A stretch of DNA of 64,000 nt, from assembly GCA_024196135.1 (NCBI GenBank), contig JAMQCK010000011.1, positions 62,001 through 126,000 on the forward strand, read 5' to 3'. Positions 44,501 through 56,027 of this stretch are shown here, one piece after another. Position 1 is the stretch's first letter; every line of letters begins with the position of its first letter. Made by a program: the position numbers and the translations under genes. Source of the DNA: Pleurotus ostreatus/Saccharomyces cerevisiae fusant. Taxonomy: Eukaryota; Opisthokonta. A model generated the notes under the pieces. That model searched no databases and had not been told where the DNA came from. It worked only from the letters and a program-made list of their open reading frames with translations.

Positions 44501-47500
44501 GCGACGAGCACAACCGCTCGAACTACGCGATGTGCGCTGTGAACCCCTCGCGCATTTCCAAGACCTTCACGGACGCCGCGCTTCGCGAGGTCGTCGACGG
44601 TATTGCCTCCTCGACCAACCGTCTCCTCGAGATCGTCAACTTCAACGTAGAGGTACGCTGATTTCCTGCGTGTCCCCGGCAACGTACTGACATGCTCCAG
44701 GGTCAACAATACGTCTGCGCCGGCGAGCTGGTCGCTTTGCAGACCTTGACTAACGTCTTGAACTACCTCAAGGTCAAGAAGGTGGACATCGTGCAGGTAT
44801 GCCAACCACTTATCATGCTGTGCATTAAGCTCACAATGTATTATAGTTGACGCAGCAGTTCAGCGTCGAGAAGGTCAAGGAGATGCTGGGCGAGATCATC
44901 AAGTCCTCGCACGACTCCGCCGTCGAGAAGCAGAAGAGCGATGGGTACATCATCCTCGAGCGCGGCTTTGCGACAATTCCTCTCCCCGGCATCGATGTGC
45001 CTTTCCATTCTCGGTACCTCTGGGCCGGTGTCATGCCTTTCCGCACCTGTATGTGTTTGCTTGAAGATGGTTTGCATGTATACTGAATATTTTGCAGACT
45101 TGTCGAAGAAGATCAACCCCGCGCATCTCAACCCCGACACCCTCGTGGGCAAGTACATCCCGAACTTGATCGCTCAGCCCTTCGACGTCTCGCGCGAGTA
45201 CGCCCAGATCATCTACGATCGCACGTCGTCGCCTCGCCTCGACAAGGTCTTGAAGAACTGGGAGGAGGAGAAGTGGGGCAGCACCGAGAACCGCCAGAAG
45301 TTGGCGTACGTCATCCTCGTCGAGCTGCTCGCTTACCAGTTTGCATCGCCTGTCCGTTGGATCGAGACACAGGACCTTCTTTTCACCGACTTCGCCTTCG
45401 AGCGCCTTGTCGAGCTTGGGCCTGGTCCGACGCTCATCGGCATGGCTACTCGTACACTCAAGGCGAAGTACGAGGCGTCCGACGACTCCGTTGGTCGGAA
45501 GCGCGCCATCCTCTGCCATGCCAAGCACCCGAAGGAGATCTACTACCAGTTCGAGGACGAGCCTCAGGATGCACCCGCCGACGCGCCGGCAACCGATGCA
45601 CCCGCTGCGCCCTCTACCGCTCCTGTCGCCGCTGCCGCGCCCGCTCCCGTCGCTGCTCCGTCTGGCCCCGTCGCCACTGTCGAGGACGTGCCCATCAAGC
45701 CCGTCGATGTGCTCGCTGTCATCGTTGCCCAGAAGCTCAAGAAGACTGTGAACGAAATTCCGCTCTCTAAGTCTATCAAGGATCTTGTCGGCGGCAAGTC
45801 CACTCTGCAGAACGAGATTCTCGGTGACTTGCAGCTCGAGTTCACCTCCGCGCCGGAGAAGGGTGAGGAATTGCCACTGGAGGAGCTCGGCTCGTCCTTG
45901 CAGTCCAGCGGCGGCCTCGGCAAGCATACGTCCGGCCTCGTCTCTCGGCTTATCGGTGGCAAAATGCCTGGCGGCTTCAACGCATCCGCCATCAAGTCCT
46001 ACCTGTCGAAGACCTGGGGCCTCGGGCCTCTTCGTGCAGATGCTGTTCTCCTTCTGGGTACGACGATGGAGCCGCCGAAGCGTCTGGCGTCGGAGGCCGA
46101 AGGCCGTGCTTGGGTTGACAGCGTTGTCTCTGCGTACGCTCAGCGCGCTGGCATCTCGCTCGCGAGTCCCGGCGCAGCTTCCGGCGGTGGAGGTGGAGGC
46201 GCGGGTCCGACGATCAACAGCGAGGAGTTCATCAAGTTCCAGGCCGACCAGCAAAAGTTCGCCGCCCAGCACATCGAGCTCTACATGCGCTACCTCGGCC
46301 GCGATTCTCGTGCTGGTGAGCTGGCATTCGATCAGGAGAAGGCGAACTCGCTGGCTCTCCAGGCCAAGTTGGACAGCATTCTCCGCGAGCACGGCGACAC
46401 CTACATCGACGGCATCCAGCCCGCGTTCGACCCCCTCAAGGCGCGCCATTTCAACTCGTCGTGGAACTGGGCTCGTCAAGATGCCCTGCTTATGTTCTAC
46501 GACATCATCTTTGGCCGCCTGACCACCGTCGACCGCGAGATCACCGCGCGCTGCATCCGCTTGCTCAACCGCGCCGACCCCGAGCTCATCACCTACATGC
46601 AGTACTACATCGACAAATGCGACCCGGAGAGAGGCGAGACCTTCAAGTTGGCCAAGCACTTCGGCCAGCAGCTGATCGACAACACTCGTGAAGTCGTCGG
46701 TAAGGAGCCGTTGTACAAGGATGGTAAGTACGCGGTGCTTCAAATGCAATATCCATGCTCACGACTTTCCAAGTCACCTTCCCCACCGCGCCGCATACCG
46801 AGGTCACCGCGAAGGGCGACATCGTCTACACTGAAGTCGTGCGCGAAGGCGTCCGCAAGCTCGAGGCCTACGTCGAGGAGATGGCCAGCACCGATCCCGT
46901 TTCTGGCTCGGTCAATATCGAGAAGGTGCAGGACGACGTCGCGAAGCTCTGGACGTTGGTGAAGTCGCAACCCGGCATCTCCGAGGAGCAGAAGAAGCGC
47001 ATCAAGGCCTTGTACGAAGGTGTTGTACGCTCGCTCCGCAAGGGACCGGACTCTCCACGCCCTCGTGTCACGCCTCGGACGCGTCGCTCGTCTTCGCAGT
47101 TCCTGCGTCCCCAGATCTCAGCTGCGAACGTGTCCGCGGATCACGTCCCCCTCCTTCACCTTAAGCGCAAGGCCGGCTCGACTTGGGAGTACAGCAGCAA
47201 CTTGACCGGCGTCTACCTCGACGTCCTCCACGAGATCGCCACGTCTGGTACGACATTCAAGGACAAGAACGCTCTCCTTACCGGTGTCGGCAAGGGCTCC
47301 ATCGGCGTCGAGGTCGTCAAGGGCCTCCTGTCCGGCGGTGCCCACGTCGTCATCACGACTTCGCGCTACAGCCGCTCGACCGTCGAGTACTACCAGGACA
47401 TCTACCAGACGTACGGCGCTCGCGGCTCTGCCCTCACCGTCGTCCCCTTCAACCAGGGCTCAAAGCAGGACGTTGAGGCGCTTGTCGACTACATCTACGC

Positions 47501-50500
47501 GAACCTCGGCCTCGATTTGGACTACATCCTCCCCTTCGCGGGTATCCCGGAGAACGGCCGCGAGATCGACTCTATCGACGACAAGTCTGAGCTCGCTCAC
47601 CGCATCATGCTTGTCAATCTGCTCCGCATCCTCGGCGCTGTCAAGTCCAAGAAGGCGAGCCGTCAGTTCGTTACGCGCCCGACGCAGGTTATCCTTCCCC
47701 TCTCCCCGAACCATGGTCTCTTCGGCAACGACGGTCTGTACTCAGAGTCGAAGATCTCCCTCGAGACGCTATTCCAGCGTTGGGCATCTGAGAGCTGGGG
47801 CGAGTACCTTTGCCTTGCCGGTGCTGTTATTGGGTAAGTGTGGTTCGTCCTCCGTGGATTGCCATGCTCATTGCTATCTAGTTGGACTCGTGGCACGGGT
47901 CTCATGGGTCCGACTAACATTGTCGCCCACGAGCTCGAGTCCTACGGAGTGCGCACGTTCTCCGCGAAGGAGATGGCCTTCAACATCCTCGGCCTCATGC
48001 ACCCGCTTCTGTTCAGCATCACGCAGGTCGAGCCCATCTGGGCGGACTTGAACGGTGGCATGGATCGCTTGCCCGACCTCGCCGAGATCACGACCAAGAT
48101 CCGCACCAGCCTCATTAAGAAGGCCGAGCTGCGTCGGGCCATCACCCTCGACACGTCCGCCGACTTCAAGATCACGAAGGGTCCGGATGCAGAGCGTCTC
48201 CTCCAGACCGTCAACGTTCTCCCTCGCGCGAACCACCGCTACGAGTTCCCGGCCCTTGAGAGCACTGCCAGCCTCGCCGATGTCTCGTACATGCAGGGCC
48301 TTCTCGACCTCGACAAGGTCATCGTTGTCACCGGCTTCGGCGAAGTTGGTCCATGGGGTAGCTCACGCACGCGCTGGGAGATGGAGGCGAGGGGCGAACT
48401 CACGATCGAGGGTTGCATCGAGATGGCGTGGATCATGGGCTTCATCAAGCACTTCGACGGTCGCCTCAAGGATGGTACGCTGTATGTCGGCTGGGTTGAC
48501 AGCAAGAGTGGCGAGCCCGTCGACGACAAGGACGTCAAAGGCCGCTACGAGAAGGAGATCCTCGCGCACGCTGGTGTACGCCTCATTGGTACGTGGCGTC
48601 AAATTCAATTCAATAATCACAACTAACCTCATTCGCAGAGCCTGAGCTATTCCGTGGCTACGACCCCAAGAAGAAGGTCTTCAACCAGGAAATTGAGCTG
48701 ACGCACGATCTCGAGCCGATTGAGGTTGCCGAGTCGGAGGCGCAGAAGTTCAAGCTCCAGCACGGCGACAAGTGCGACATCTGGGCCGGGGAGGAAGGGC
48801 AGTGGTTCGCCAAGCTCAAGAAGGGTGCCTGCGTGTACGTCCCGAAGGCGTTCAAGTTCAGCCGCACCGTCGCAGGACAGATCCCTACTGGATGGAGCGC
48901 CGGTCGCTACGGTATCCCCGACGACATCGTTGCTCAGACCGACCGCGTGACGCTCTGGGCGCTCGTGTGCGCTGCCGAAGCCCTCAACCAGTCCGGCATC
49001 ACCGACCCGTACGAGCTCTACCAGCACATCCATCCTTCGGAGATCGGCACGTCGCTCGGAAGCGGTATGGGTGGTGTGGTCAGCATGGCGAAGATGTTCA
49101 AGGACCGCCGCGACGAGAAGGACGTACAGAACGACATCTTGCAGGAGACGTGCGCCCTATTTTACTCTTCTCATCGCCGCAAACTGACTTGCCTTTAGCT
49201 TCATCAACACGACGGCCGGCTGGATCAACTTGCTTCTCCTGTCGTCGTCTGGTCCTGTCAAGATCCCCGTCGGCGCTTGGTAAGTTTGCAGTCCTCTTGT
49301 TGTTCTGCCCTTCGACTGACGTTTCTCCAGCGCTACGGCACTGCAGTCTGTGGAGATCGCGTGTGACACCATCCTGTCGGGCAAGGCTAAGGTCATGCTC
49401 GCGGGTGGCTTCGACGATCTGAGCGAGGAGGGCTCCTACGAGTTCGCCAACATGAAGGCTACGAGCAACGCCGAGACGGAGTTCGCCATGGGGCGCGAGC
49501 CCACCGAAATGTCTCGTCCTGCGACGTCGACCCGTTCAGGCGTACGTGCTTCCTACATTTCTTGGAGTCAGGAACTGATTGTCTTTCAGTTCATGGAGTC
49601 TCAGGGCTCTGGTGTGCAGGTCCTTATGAGCGCCAGGACGGCTCTCGAGCTCGGCGCGCCCATCCGCGGCATCGTCGCCTTCACGTCGACTTCCACGTAT
49701 GTCTCACAAGTTCATTACGCTGAGCCTGTCCTGATCTTTCTTTTAGCGACAAGGCTGGTCGCTCCATCCCCGCGCCTGGCCGTGGTGCGCTCTCAATCGC
49801 CCGCGAAGTTCCATCGACGCAGCCGTTGCCCATCCTCGACATCAAGTACCGCACCCGCCAGCTCGAGTTCCGTCGGAAGCAGATCTCGCAGTGGCTCACG
49901 CACGAGCACTACCAGCTGCAGGAGGAGATCGAGTTCCGCAAGCAGGAGGGTGCCGAGTTCACCGAGGAGGAGCTCGCTGCTCGCGTCGACAGCATCGAGA
50001 AGGAGGCGGCCAGGCAGGAGAAGGACGCGCTCGCCGTGTTCGGCATGCTCGAAGGGTCTGACCCTCGCGTCGCCCCGCTCCGTCGCGCACTCGCCGTCTG
50101 GGGCTTGACGACGGACGATGTCGGCGTGCTCTCCATCCACGGCACGAGCACTGGGGCCAACGTTCGTGCCCTACTTCATCGCTAGCTGTATGTGCTAACA
50201 AATCAACAGGAGAAGAACGAGACCCAGATCTGGAACGACATCTTCAAGGGCCTGTCGCGCACGCCGGGCAATGCTGTCCCTATCATGGCGCAGAAGAGTC
50301 TCCTTGGTCACTCGAAGGGTGGCTCTGCTGCATGGCAGATGGCGGGCTTGCTACAGTCGGTCTACCACGGCATCATCCCGGGCAACCGCAACAGCGAGTA
50401 CGTATCTTCCATACGAAGTTAACTCCTTTACTTACACTTCGCAGCAACATCGACCCGATGTTCCAGGACCGTCACTTCCTCATGTTCCCCTCGAAGACGA

Positions 50501-51422
50501 TCTACACTGCTGGGATCAAGGCCGGTCTCATGGTAAGACTATTCGCCCGTTTTGTGCGAGCCTTTCTGACGTGGCTTTGCAGTCCTCGTTCGGCTTCGGT
50601 CAAGTCGGCGGCACGGTCCTCATCTTGCACCCTCGCTTCGTCTTCGGCGCGCTCGACCCGGCGTACTACGAGGCGTACAAGGCGCGCAACCGCGTCCGTG
50701 CCCTGCAGTCGTACAAGGCCATGAGCGATATGATGGTCAAGCACTCGCTCGTCAAGGTCAAGGACGCCCCGCCGTACACGCCGGACCTGGAAGGCAAGGT
50801 CCTCATGAACTCGCTCGCCCGCACGATCCGCAACCCCAAGACTGGCAAGTTCGAGTTCGGCAAGATCAACTCCACTGTCAAGCAGGACACCGCGAACGTC
50901 AAGGCCGTGTCCGAGTTGCTGTCGAGCGGTGGTCTGTCCGAGTCTGCTATCGGCGTCGGTGTCGACGAGGGTGAGTCTCCTTCCGACTAGTCTTCTGCTT
51001 ATTGCTGATGACCGAGCTAGAGCTCATCTCCGCCGTGCCTTCGCACAACCCGACGTTCGTCGCGCGCAACTTCACGGACAATGAGGTGTCGTACTGCCAG
51101 GCGCAGCCATCGCCCGCGTCGTCGTTCGCTGCTCGCTGGGCCGGCAAGGAGGCCGTTTTCAAGGCTCTCGGCGTCAAGTCGAAGGGTGCCGCTGCCGCGA
51201 TGAAGGAGATTGAGATCCTCAACGACCCCGAGACTGGTGCCCCGACTGTCGTCCTGCACGGCGACGCCAAGGCCAAGGCCGAGGAGAAGGGTGTCTCGAA
51301 GGTCTTGATCTCGTTGAGCCATTCCGAGGTACGGCATCTCATTCATCCTCTTCTTCATCTTGACTTACCTCTTTCCCTAGACTGTCGCTATCGCGTTTGC
51401 TCAGGCCTCAAAGGCCGCATAG
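38519..51422 (+). CDS. Fused type I fatty acid synthase (beta and alpha parts in one polypeptide)
   Basis: Makes C16-C18 acyl-CoA in the cytosol. About 20 introns; roughly 3,900 residues from [20 protein letters not shown] to FAQASKAA. Domains in order with approximate positions: acetyltransferase ([16 protein letters not shown] at ~39420), enoyl reductase ([15 protein letters not shown]; ~40.5-41.2 kb), hot-dog dehydratase ([14 protein letters not shown] at ~43.6 kb), malonyl/palmitoyl transferase ([26 protein letters not shown] at ~44.4 kb), an Ala/Pro linker, a single ACP ([16 protein letters not shown], phosphopantetheine Ser, ~45.8 kb), ketoreductase ([21 protein letters not shown] at ~47.7 kb), ketosynthase ([15 protein letters not shown] at ~49.3 kb; [21 protein letters not shown]), and C-terminal phosphopantetheinyl transferase ([14 protein letters not shown], 51.0 kb). 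The reading is continuous across the beta/alpha junction, so this is the one-gene form. All catalytic motifs look intact. Confidence 0.95.
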
Positions 51423-52321
51423 ACGTCTGCTATCATCTTACTTACCTGTATCATCTTGTGCTCGCTGCCATTAGACGTTTCTCGCTAGGACTCGTAACGT
51501 ACCCGCTCCATCTATAGTTGTATCCATCCGTATATCTTACTACGTCTATCACGTATCTCATGTCATTGCATAGTTATCCTCACGAATTCCACGTTTCTTC
51601 ATGTTCTTCTGCACGACCGAGACGCGCCCGATCATCGTCAACTTCAACTTCAAGCTTCAAGCACGGCCTGCCCGTCAGCTGCCGGCAACTTCCGACCGTG
51701 TCTTGCTTCGAACCTCTTCGAACTCTCACCATGGAGGGAGTGTTTTTCCTTAGAGTTCTGGGGTTTCTGCTATCTCCTCGTCCCTTATCGATTTCACGTC
51801 ACCCTCTTACCTCCTTTAGCGTCAGCCATAGCCAGTCGCAGTCGAATACACCCTTGCGAAGTGCCGACTTCGATGGTCGCTGACTGATGCAAGTGCCGTC
51901 TCGGTCTCTGATACTCGGAGTGCTTCGTAATCCCCGCGCATCGAAGTTAAATCGCATTGAGTCTCAATAAATGTCATGACGGGGATATCAAACGAGCGTA
52001 CTGAATAGTCATCCCGGAGTAACTTTCCGTCCCGAAAGAGCAGGCCCTCGGTCTGTTCTACGCAAGTCAAAAGTCAGCAAAGGCCGCCACCGAGGGACGA
52101 TTTCAGCACAAGAGGGAGGCGCGAGCTCACAAGCGGCTAGAACGCTGTCGTCACAAGTGACCCTGTCGAGATCGTGGTGTCAGCAATAGACTTGGATATC
52201 CCGACGGACCGCGCAACGATGACTGCACTCGCAGGTGAAGTACGGCCCGTATATAGGAGAGCTTGGCTGGACCAACTCACGACCAGATACAACATTTCTC
52301 AGCTTACCTCGCGAGCACACC
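51423..52321. other. FAS 3' region and dehydrogenase 3 promoter
   Basis: The first ~150 bp looks like a FAS 3' UTR. A minus-strand frame at 51822-52070 has some protein-like texture but no exon partners or motif. The last ~130 bp is the promoter of dehydrogenase paralogue 3. Confidence 0.45.
52196..52255 (+). promoter_or_regulatory. Promoter of dehydrogenase paralogue 3 with shared element
   Basis: On the + strand ATATCCCG precedes ACCGCGCAACGAT (52208-52220), the exact reverse complement of the 13-mer at paralogues 1 and 2, therefore in the same orientation relative to its gene. TATATA stands at 52250, about 70 bp from the ATG. Confidence 0.7.
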
Positions 52322-53257
52322 ATGTCTTCCACCGTCTACCTGCTCACTGGCGCGAACCGCGGTATCGGTGAGAGCCTATTCCTCACGCTTTAACAGCACG
52401 TTTTCATGCTCACCTCCAGGCCTCGGTCTTGCCAAACAAATCGCCAAGCGCCCCGACACCATCCTCTTCGCCGGTGCTCGCAATCCCGAGCGCTCCACTG
52501 ACCTACAAGCCCTCGCCGTCGCTCACCCCGACCGCGTGCATGTCCTCAAGATTGTTTCGGCTGACAAGGCAAACAACGCTGCCGCAGTCGAAGAGATCAA
52601 GCGCGTAGCTGGCCGCCTCGACGTGGTCATCGCGAACGCTGGCATCAGCGACAGCTTCGAGCCCGCGCTTGAGGTCCCTCCTGAGGAGATCATCAAACAT
52701 GTCGAGGTGCGCAGATGGATTGGTGGATGGCATATGAAAAATCTCAACTCGCCTCTGGTCCAACAGGTTAACACCAATGGACCCCTGGTCCTCTTTCAAG
52801 CGACGTATACGCTGCTGCGCGAGAGCGCCAAACCCAAGTTCATCGTCGTCTCGTCCGGTATGGGCAGCATCGCCTTCGGCGCCAGTCAGTCGGTCAACAC
52901 ATACGCCTACGGCGCGTCCAAAGCCGCCGTCAACTGGGTGACGCGCAAGCTGCACCATGACTTCCCTGGCTTCAGTGAGTCAAGTGCAGCGAGCATTCGG
53001 ACTCAGATACTCCCACCTTCGCAACGCTCATGATCCTCGTAGTCATCTTCCCCATAAGCCCGGGCGGCGTCGACACGGATATGGCGCACGACTCGCTGGC
53101 GCGGGATCCCGGCATGAAGGGGTTGCAAAAATCCCTGAGCATGATCACCGTGGAGGAGAGTGCGCGCGGCATCATCGAGCAGATTGACATTGCGACAAGG
53201 GAGACGCACGGCGGAAATTTCGTCGACTATTCGGGGCTAGGAAAATGGGCGTGGTAG
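52322..53257 (+). CDS. Short-chain dehydrogenase, NOR-1-like (paralogue 3)
   Basis: Four exons with the same organisation as the two paralogues at 26-28.5 kb. MSSTVYLLTGANRGIG (cofactor motif) opens exon 1; GLGLAKQIAKRPDTILFAGA and VAGRLDVVIANAGISD follow. NTNGPLVLFQATYTLLRES, SSGMGS and YAYGASKAAVNWVTRK hold catalytic Ser, Tyr and Lys. The last exon runs from VIFPISPGGVDTDMAHDS to GLGKWAW. It is highly similar to paralogue 2 in exons and C-terminus although 24 kb, the helicase and FAS lie between. Orientation is opposite. Substrate unknown; norsolorinic acid ketoreductase is only the nearest named family. Confidence 0.92.
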
Positions 53258-53451
53258 ACCATAATGCGTGAAGATATCTATAAGCAACAGTGTGAGCATG
53301 CGCCGCAGAAATACAGAAATTATACAATACATAGCTCGAGCGTGCCCTCCCTTCGTTCCACGTGGAGCGCAATTCTTCCAAAAATTCATCGAACATCGAA
53401 ATCGCGGTTGCAGTGAAGATGGCCGTGGAAGAAACGAGTACGAAGAAAAAA

Positions 53452-53532
53452 TGGACACTGTGGGATTTGAACCCACGACCTCACGCAGTCGTTGCATGCG
53501 AAGCGTGCGCGCTACCCCTGTGCCAAGCGCCC
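53452..53532 (-). tRNA. tRNA-Ala(CGC), copy 1, with 9-nt intron
   Basis: Reads (minus strand) GGGCGCT acceptor arm, D arm GCAC-AGGGGTA-GCGC, anticodon stem CACGC with loop TTCGCA, then a 9-nt intron TGCAACGAC at the canonical site after position 37, T and GCGTG, variable AGGTC, T arm GTGGG-TTCAAAT-CCCAC, acceptor AGTGTCC, discriminator A. The anticodon CGC and the G3-U70 pair, the hallmark of alanine tRNA, agree. A run of six T follows the 3' end on the transcribed strand, a Pol III terminator. The 81 nt are identical to copy 2. Confidence 0.93.
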
Positions 53533-53665
53533 GACACAGCGAGTGACTGCATTGTCCTTCAGGACGCCCATTGGTGCAGGTCCCGCTCCATGGACGAAGC
53601 GCGCAAGCCTACGGCATGAATGGTTGCCAACAACGAGCATCACAGATGTAATATATATACATACT

Positions 53666-56027
53666 CTAATACAAGAACCGGAAGGATTGGACCAATTCCT
53701 CCTCTTGCTGCACGGTCGTGCGCAACACGCTGGATTTTTCGTCAGCCGGATGCGCAACATAGAGGCTAAGCCTGTCGCATACCTCGCTGTCTTCTGGACG
53801 GTGCTCGGTGCCGTCCCATCGGTCAGTATGTTCAGCTCGCCCCGCTCGAGCTTCTTGTTGAGGTGAACGAGGTACTGGCGGTAGCCTGGGTCACGAGGGA
53901 TCAGCGTCAATCGCCGTCGACGAGGCATGTTATGCGTTACCCAAGCCTATCCCCAAGCTCGTGACGAGGAAGCAGATCTGGCTGATGAAGGTCTTCGTGT
54001 AGTCGGGTCCCCATTTTGAGGGCCAGAGGTAAGACGAGGGAATCTGGATGTCGTGTCAGGTCGTGATACTGATAGATGCTGAGGGCAGCTTGCCTGCGCA
54101 GAGTTGGCGAAGGCGAGCACAAACGCGATCGACGCAGCTCGCTTGACGGGAGGCCGAGGGACAGACGAGCTGACCCAGCCGATAATAATGATTCCACCTG
54201 ATTTTGCGTCAGTTAACCCTCAAGAAAACCAAAAGGCCCGACGCACCACTATACCCCATACACATCCCGAACAATGCGATATACCTCCCCGCAATCGACT
54301 TCGCTGCAACCCACGTCAGTCTCGGATCGCTCCCAGTATCCCTCCCTCCAGCAAAACAAAACTAAACCCCACTCACTCGACATCGCCACAATAAAACCCA
54401 GCAGCGCAAACCCATAGCTCGCCGCAATATGGAAGAACTTCTCCCCCGTCTTATCCGAGTGCCACGAATTTGCGACCGCAAAGAGGGTGCCAAAGGCCCA
54501 TGGCGGGAACGTCAGGAGGAGCGTGACGGTGGTGTTGAAGCCGAGCGTCTTGGTGATGGTGGGCATGTACTGCGCGAAGGAGAGGCCGATGATGTAGAGG
54601 AAGTACATGATGCTGGGAGGGGTTGTTAGTGGTTGTGATCGTCAAGTAGTTCGTGGTATAAGGCAGGACATAGGAAGTTCACGTACGCTAGCGCCCACAC
54701 CTTCGGATCCGTCAGGGCGAGGGTGAGACCTCGGAACATGCCCTTGCGCGATTTCTCGCTCTCGTCGGGCTCGTCGTCGATGCCGACCTCCTTCGCCAGA
54801 CGACCCTGCGAAATCTCGCGCTCGCGATCGGAGAGCCAGCGCGTGCTAAAGGTGATATTCGTCAATTACTCCCCTACTAGATCGCAATGGGTGCACTCAC
54901 GTCGTCGGGTAGTCCGAGAGGATCATAGGCATCATAACGCCGAACGCGACGGTTATGGACCCTTCAATGATGAAGAGCTGAGGCGACGCGAGATGAGTTC
55001 ACTGATCGCATGAAGCAGTAGCAAAAGCGCACTCACCCATCGCCAGCCCCGGATGCCGCGTACACCCTCCATCCCATGCAGAATACCCGCAGCAAGAAGA
55101 CTCCCCAAGCCCTGCGCGAGCATGTTTCCGACGTTCATTCTGCAACGATGCGTCAGTCTCCGAGGTAAACCATTAAGGGACAAAGCCGACATACAGAGCA
55201 ATTCTCAAACCAATCTCCTTGCGCGTGTACCATCGCGACAAGTAGTACACCGACGAGGGGTAGAACGCGGCCTCGACGAAGCCGAGCCAGAAGCGGCAGA
55301 CGACGAGGTGGGAGAAATTGTCGCAGAGCTGGAGATGATGCGCACGTCAGAGAAGTCAAGGCAGACGAAGCTCATGTAAGAATTACCGAAGTGAGCGCGG
55401 AGATGGTACCCCACAAAGTGACGACAGCGCTCATGAAGAGGCGCGGCTTCGAAATCGAGTTCATGACCATGTTCGACGGGATTTGCATCTTTGGGTGATG
55501 AGCTGAGTGAGCGATTCTGAGGGAGGGAAATACGAGATGACACCTACGACGATGTATCCTGCAAATAGAACAGATAAACAGGTAGCGAACTCGGTGTCGT
55601 TGAGGCTGAGGTCCTCTTGGAGGCCTTGCAGGCGCGCATTGGCAAGGTTGTTGCGCTATCAACAGGTCAGATACGCGCGGCGAGTTGAGAGCGATTGGAT
55701 ATACGCACGTCCTAAAGCAGTTGATCATCAATTAAGTCAGTGTGCTCTCTCGCTTCGCTTGAAATTATACGTACGATGAAGTTCAGTAAGAAGAGCTGCG
55801 CCGAGCTGGGTCAGGATACGCGTATCTGAGGATGACAAGACACCTACGATCATCAGCGCGGGCTATAGGCTGCGTCAGCTCATCCCCTTCTTCCCTATCT
55901 GCGCACTAACCATACAGTGCATGTCTATCTTGCGCACAAGCGCGCGCTCCTCGGTAACAGACCAGTCGACTGGGGCCTCCGTCACCTCCCCCCGGGCCTT
56001 CTTCTCTTGCGAGTTTGCGGACGCCAT
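53666..56027 (-). CDS. MFS transporter, anion:cation symporter family (Dal5/Tna1-like)
   Basis: A plasma-membrane permease for a small organic anion such as allantoate, nicotinate or another carboxylate. The start MASANSQEKKARGE is at 56027. The usual N-terminal signature follows as RNNLANARLQGLQEDLSLND and FAGYIVVQIPSNMVMN, then CRFWLGFVEAAFYPSSVYYL and WYTRKEIGLRIA of the central MFS loop. TRWLSDREREISQGRLAKE is the mid-protein cytoplasmic loop. The second half includes MPTITKTLGFNTTVTLLLTF and GWVSSSVPRPPVKRAAS. The C-terminus is QQEEELVQSFRFLY, like the family's terminal FRY-L. One junction after AFANSAQ uses a GC donor (CAG|GCAAG). A last 53-nt intron removes what first looks like a frameshift. 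Confidence 0.88.

Noticed and set aside
38519..51422. Separate FAS1 and FAS2 genes
   Set aside because: One uninterrupted frame runs from the MPT region through the Ala/Pro linker into ACP and beyond, with no stop or new start.
26083..53257. A secondary-metabolite cluster of FAS plus NOR-1-like reductases
   Set aside because: The FAS is the housekeeping fused form with neither a polyketide synthase nor typical tailoring enzymes nearby; the genes between are unrelated (DBP5, kelch). Family resemblance alone does not support a cluster.
53666..53928. Apparent frameshift in the C-terminus of the MFS transporter
   Set aside because: The conserved-looking FRFLY end lies in a different frame from LNKKLERGE, but a 53-nt GT..AG intron with a CTGAC branch site (after QKTA) joins them exactly in frame.
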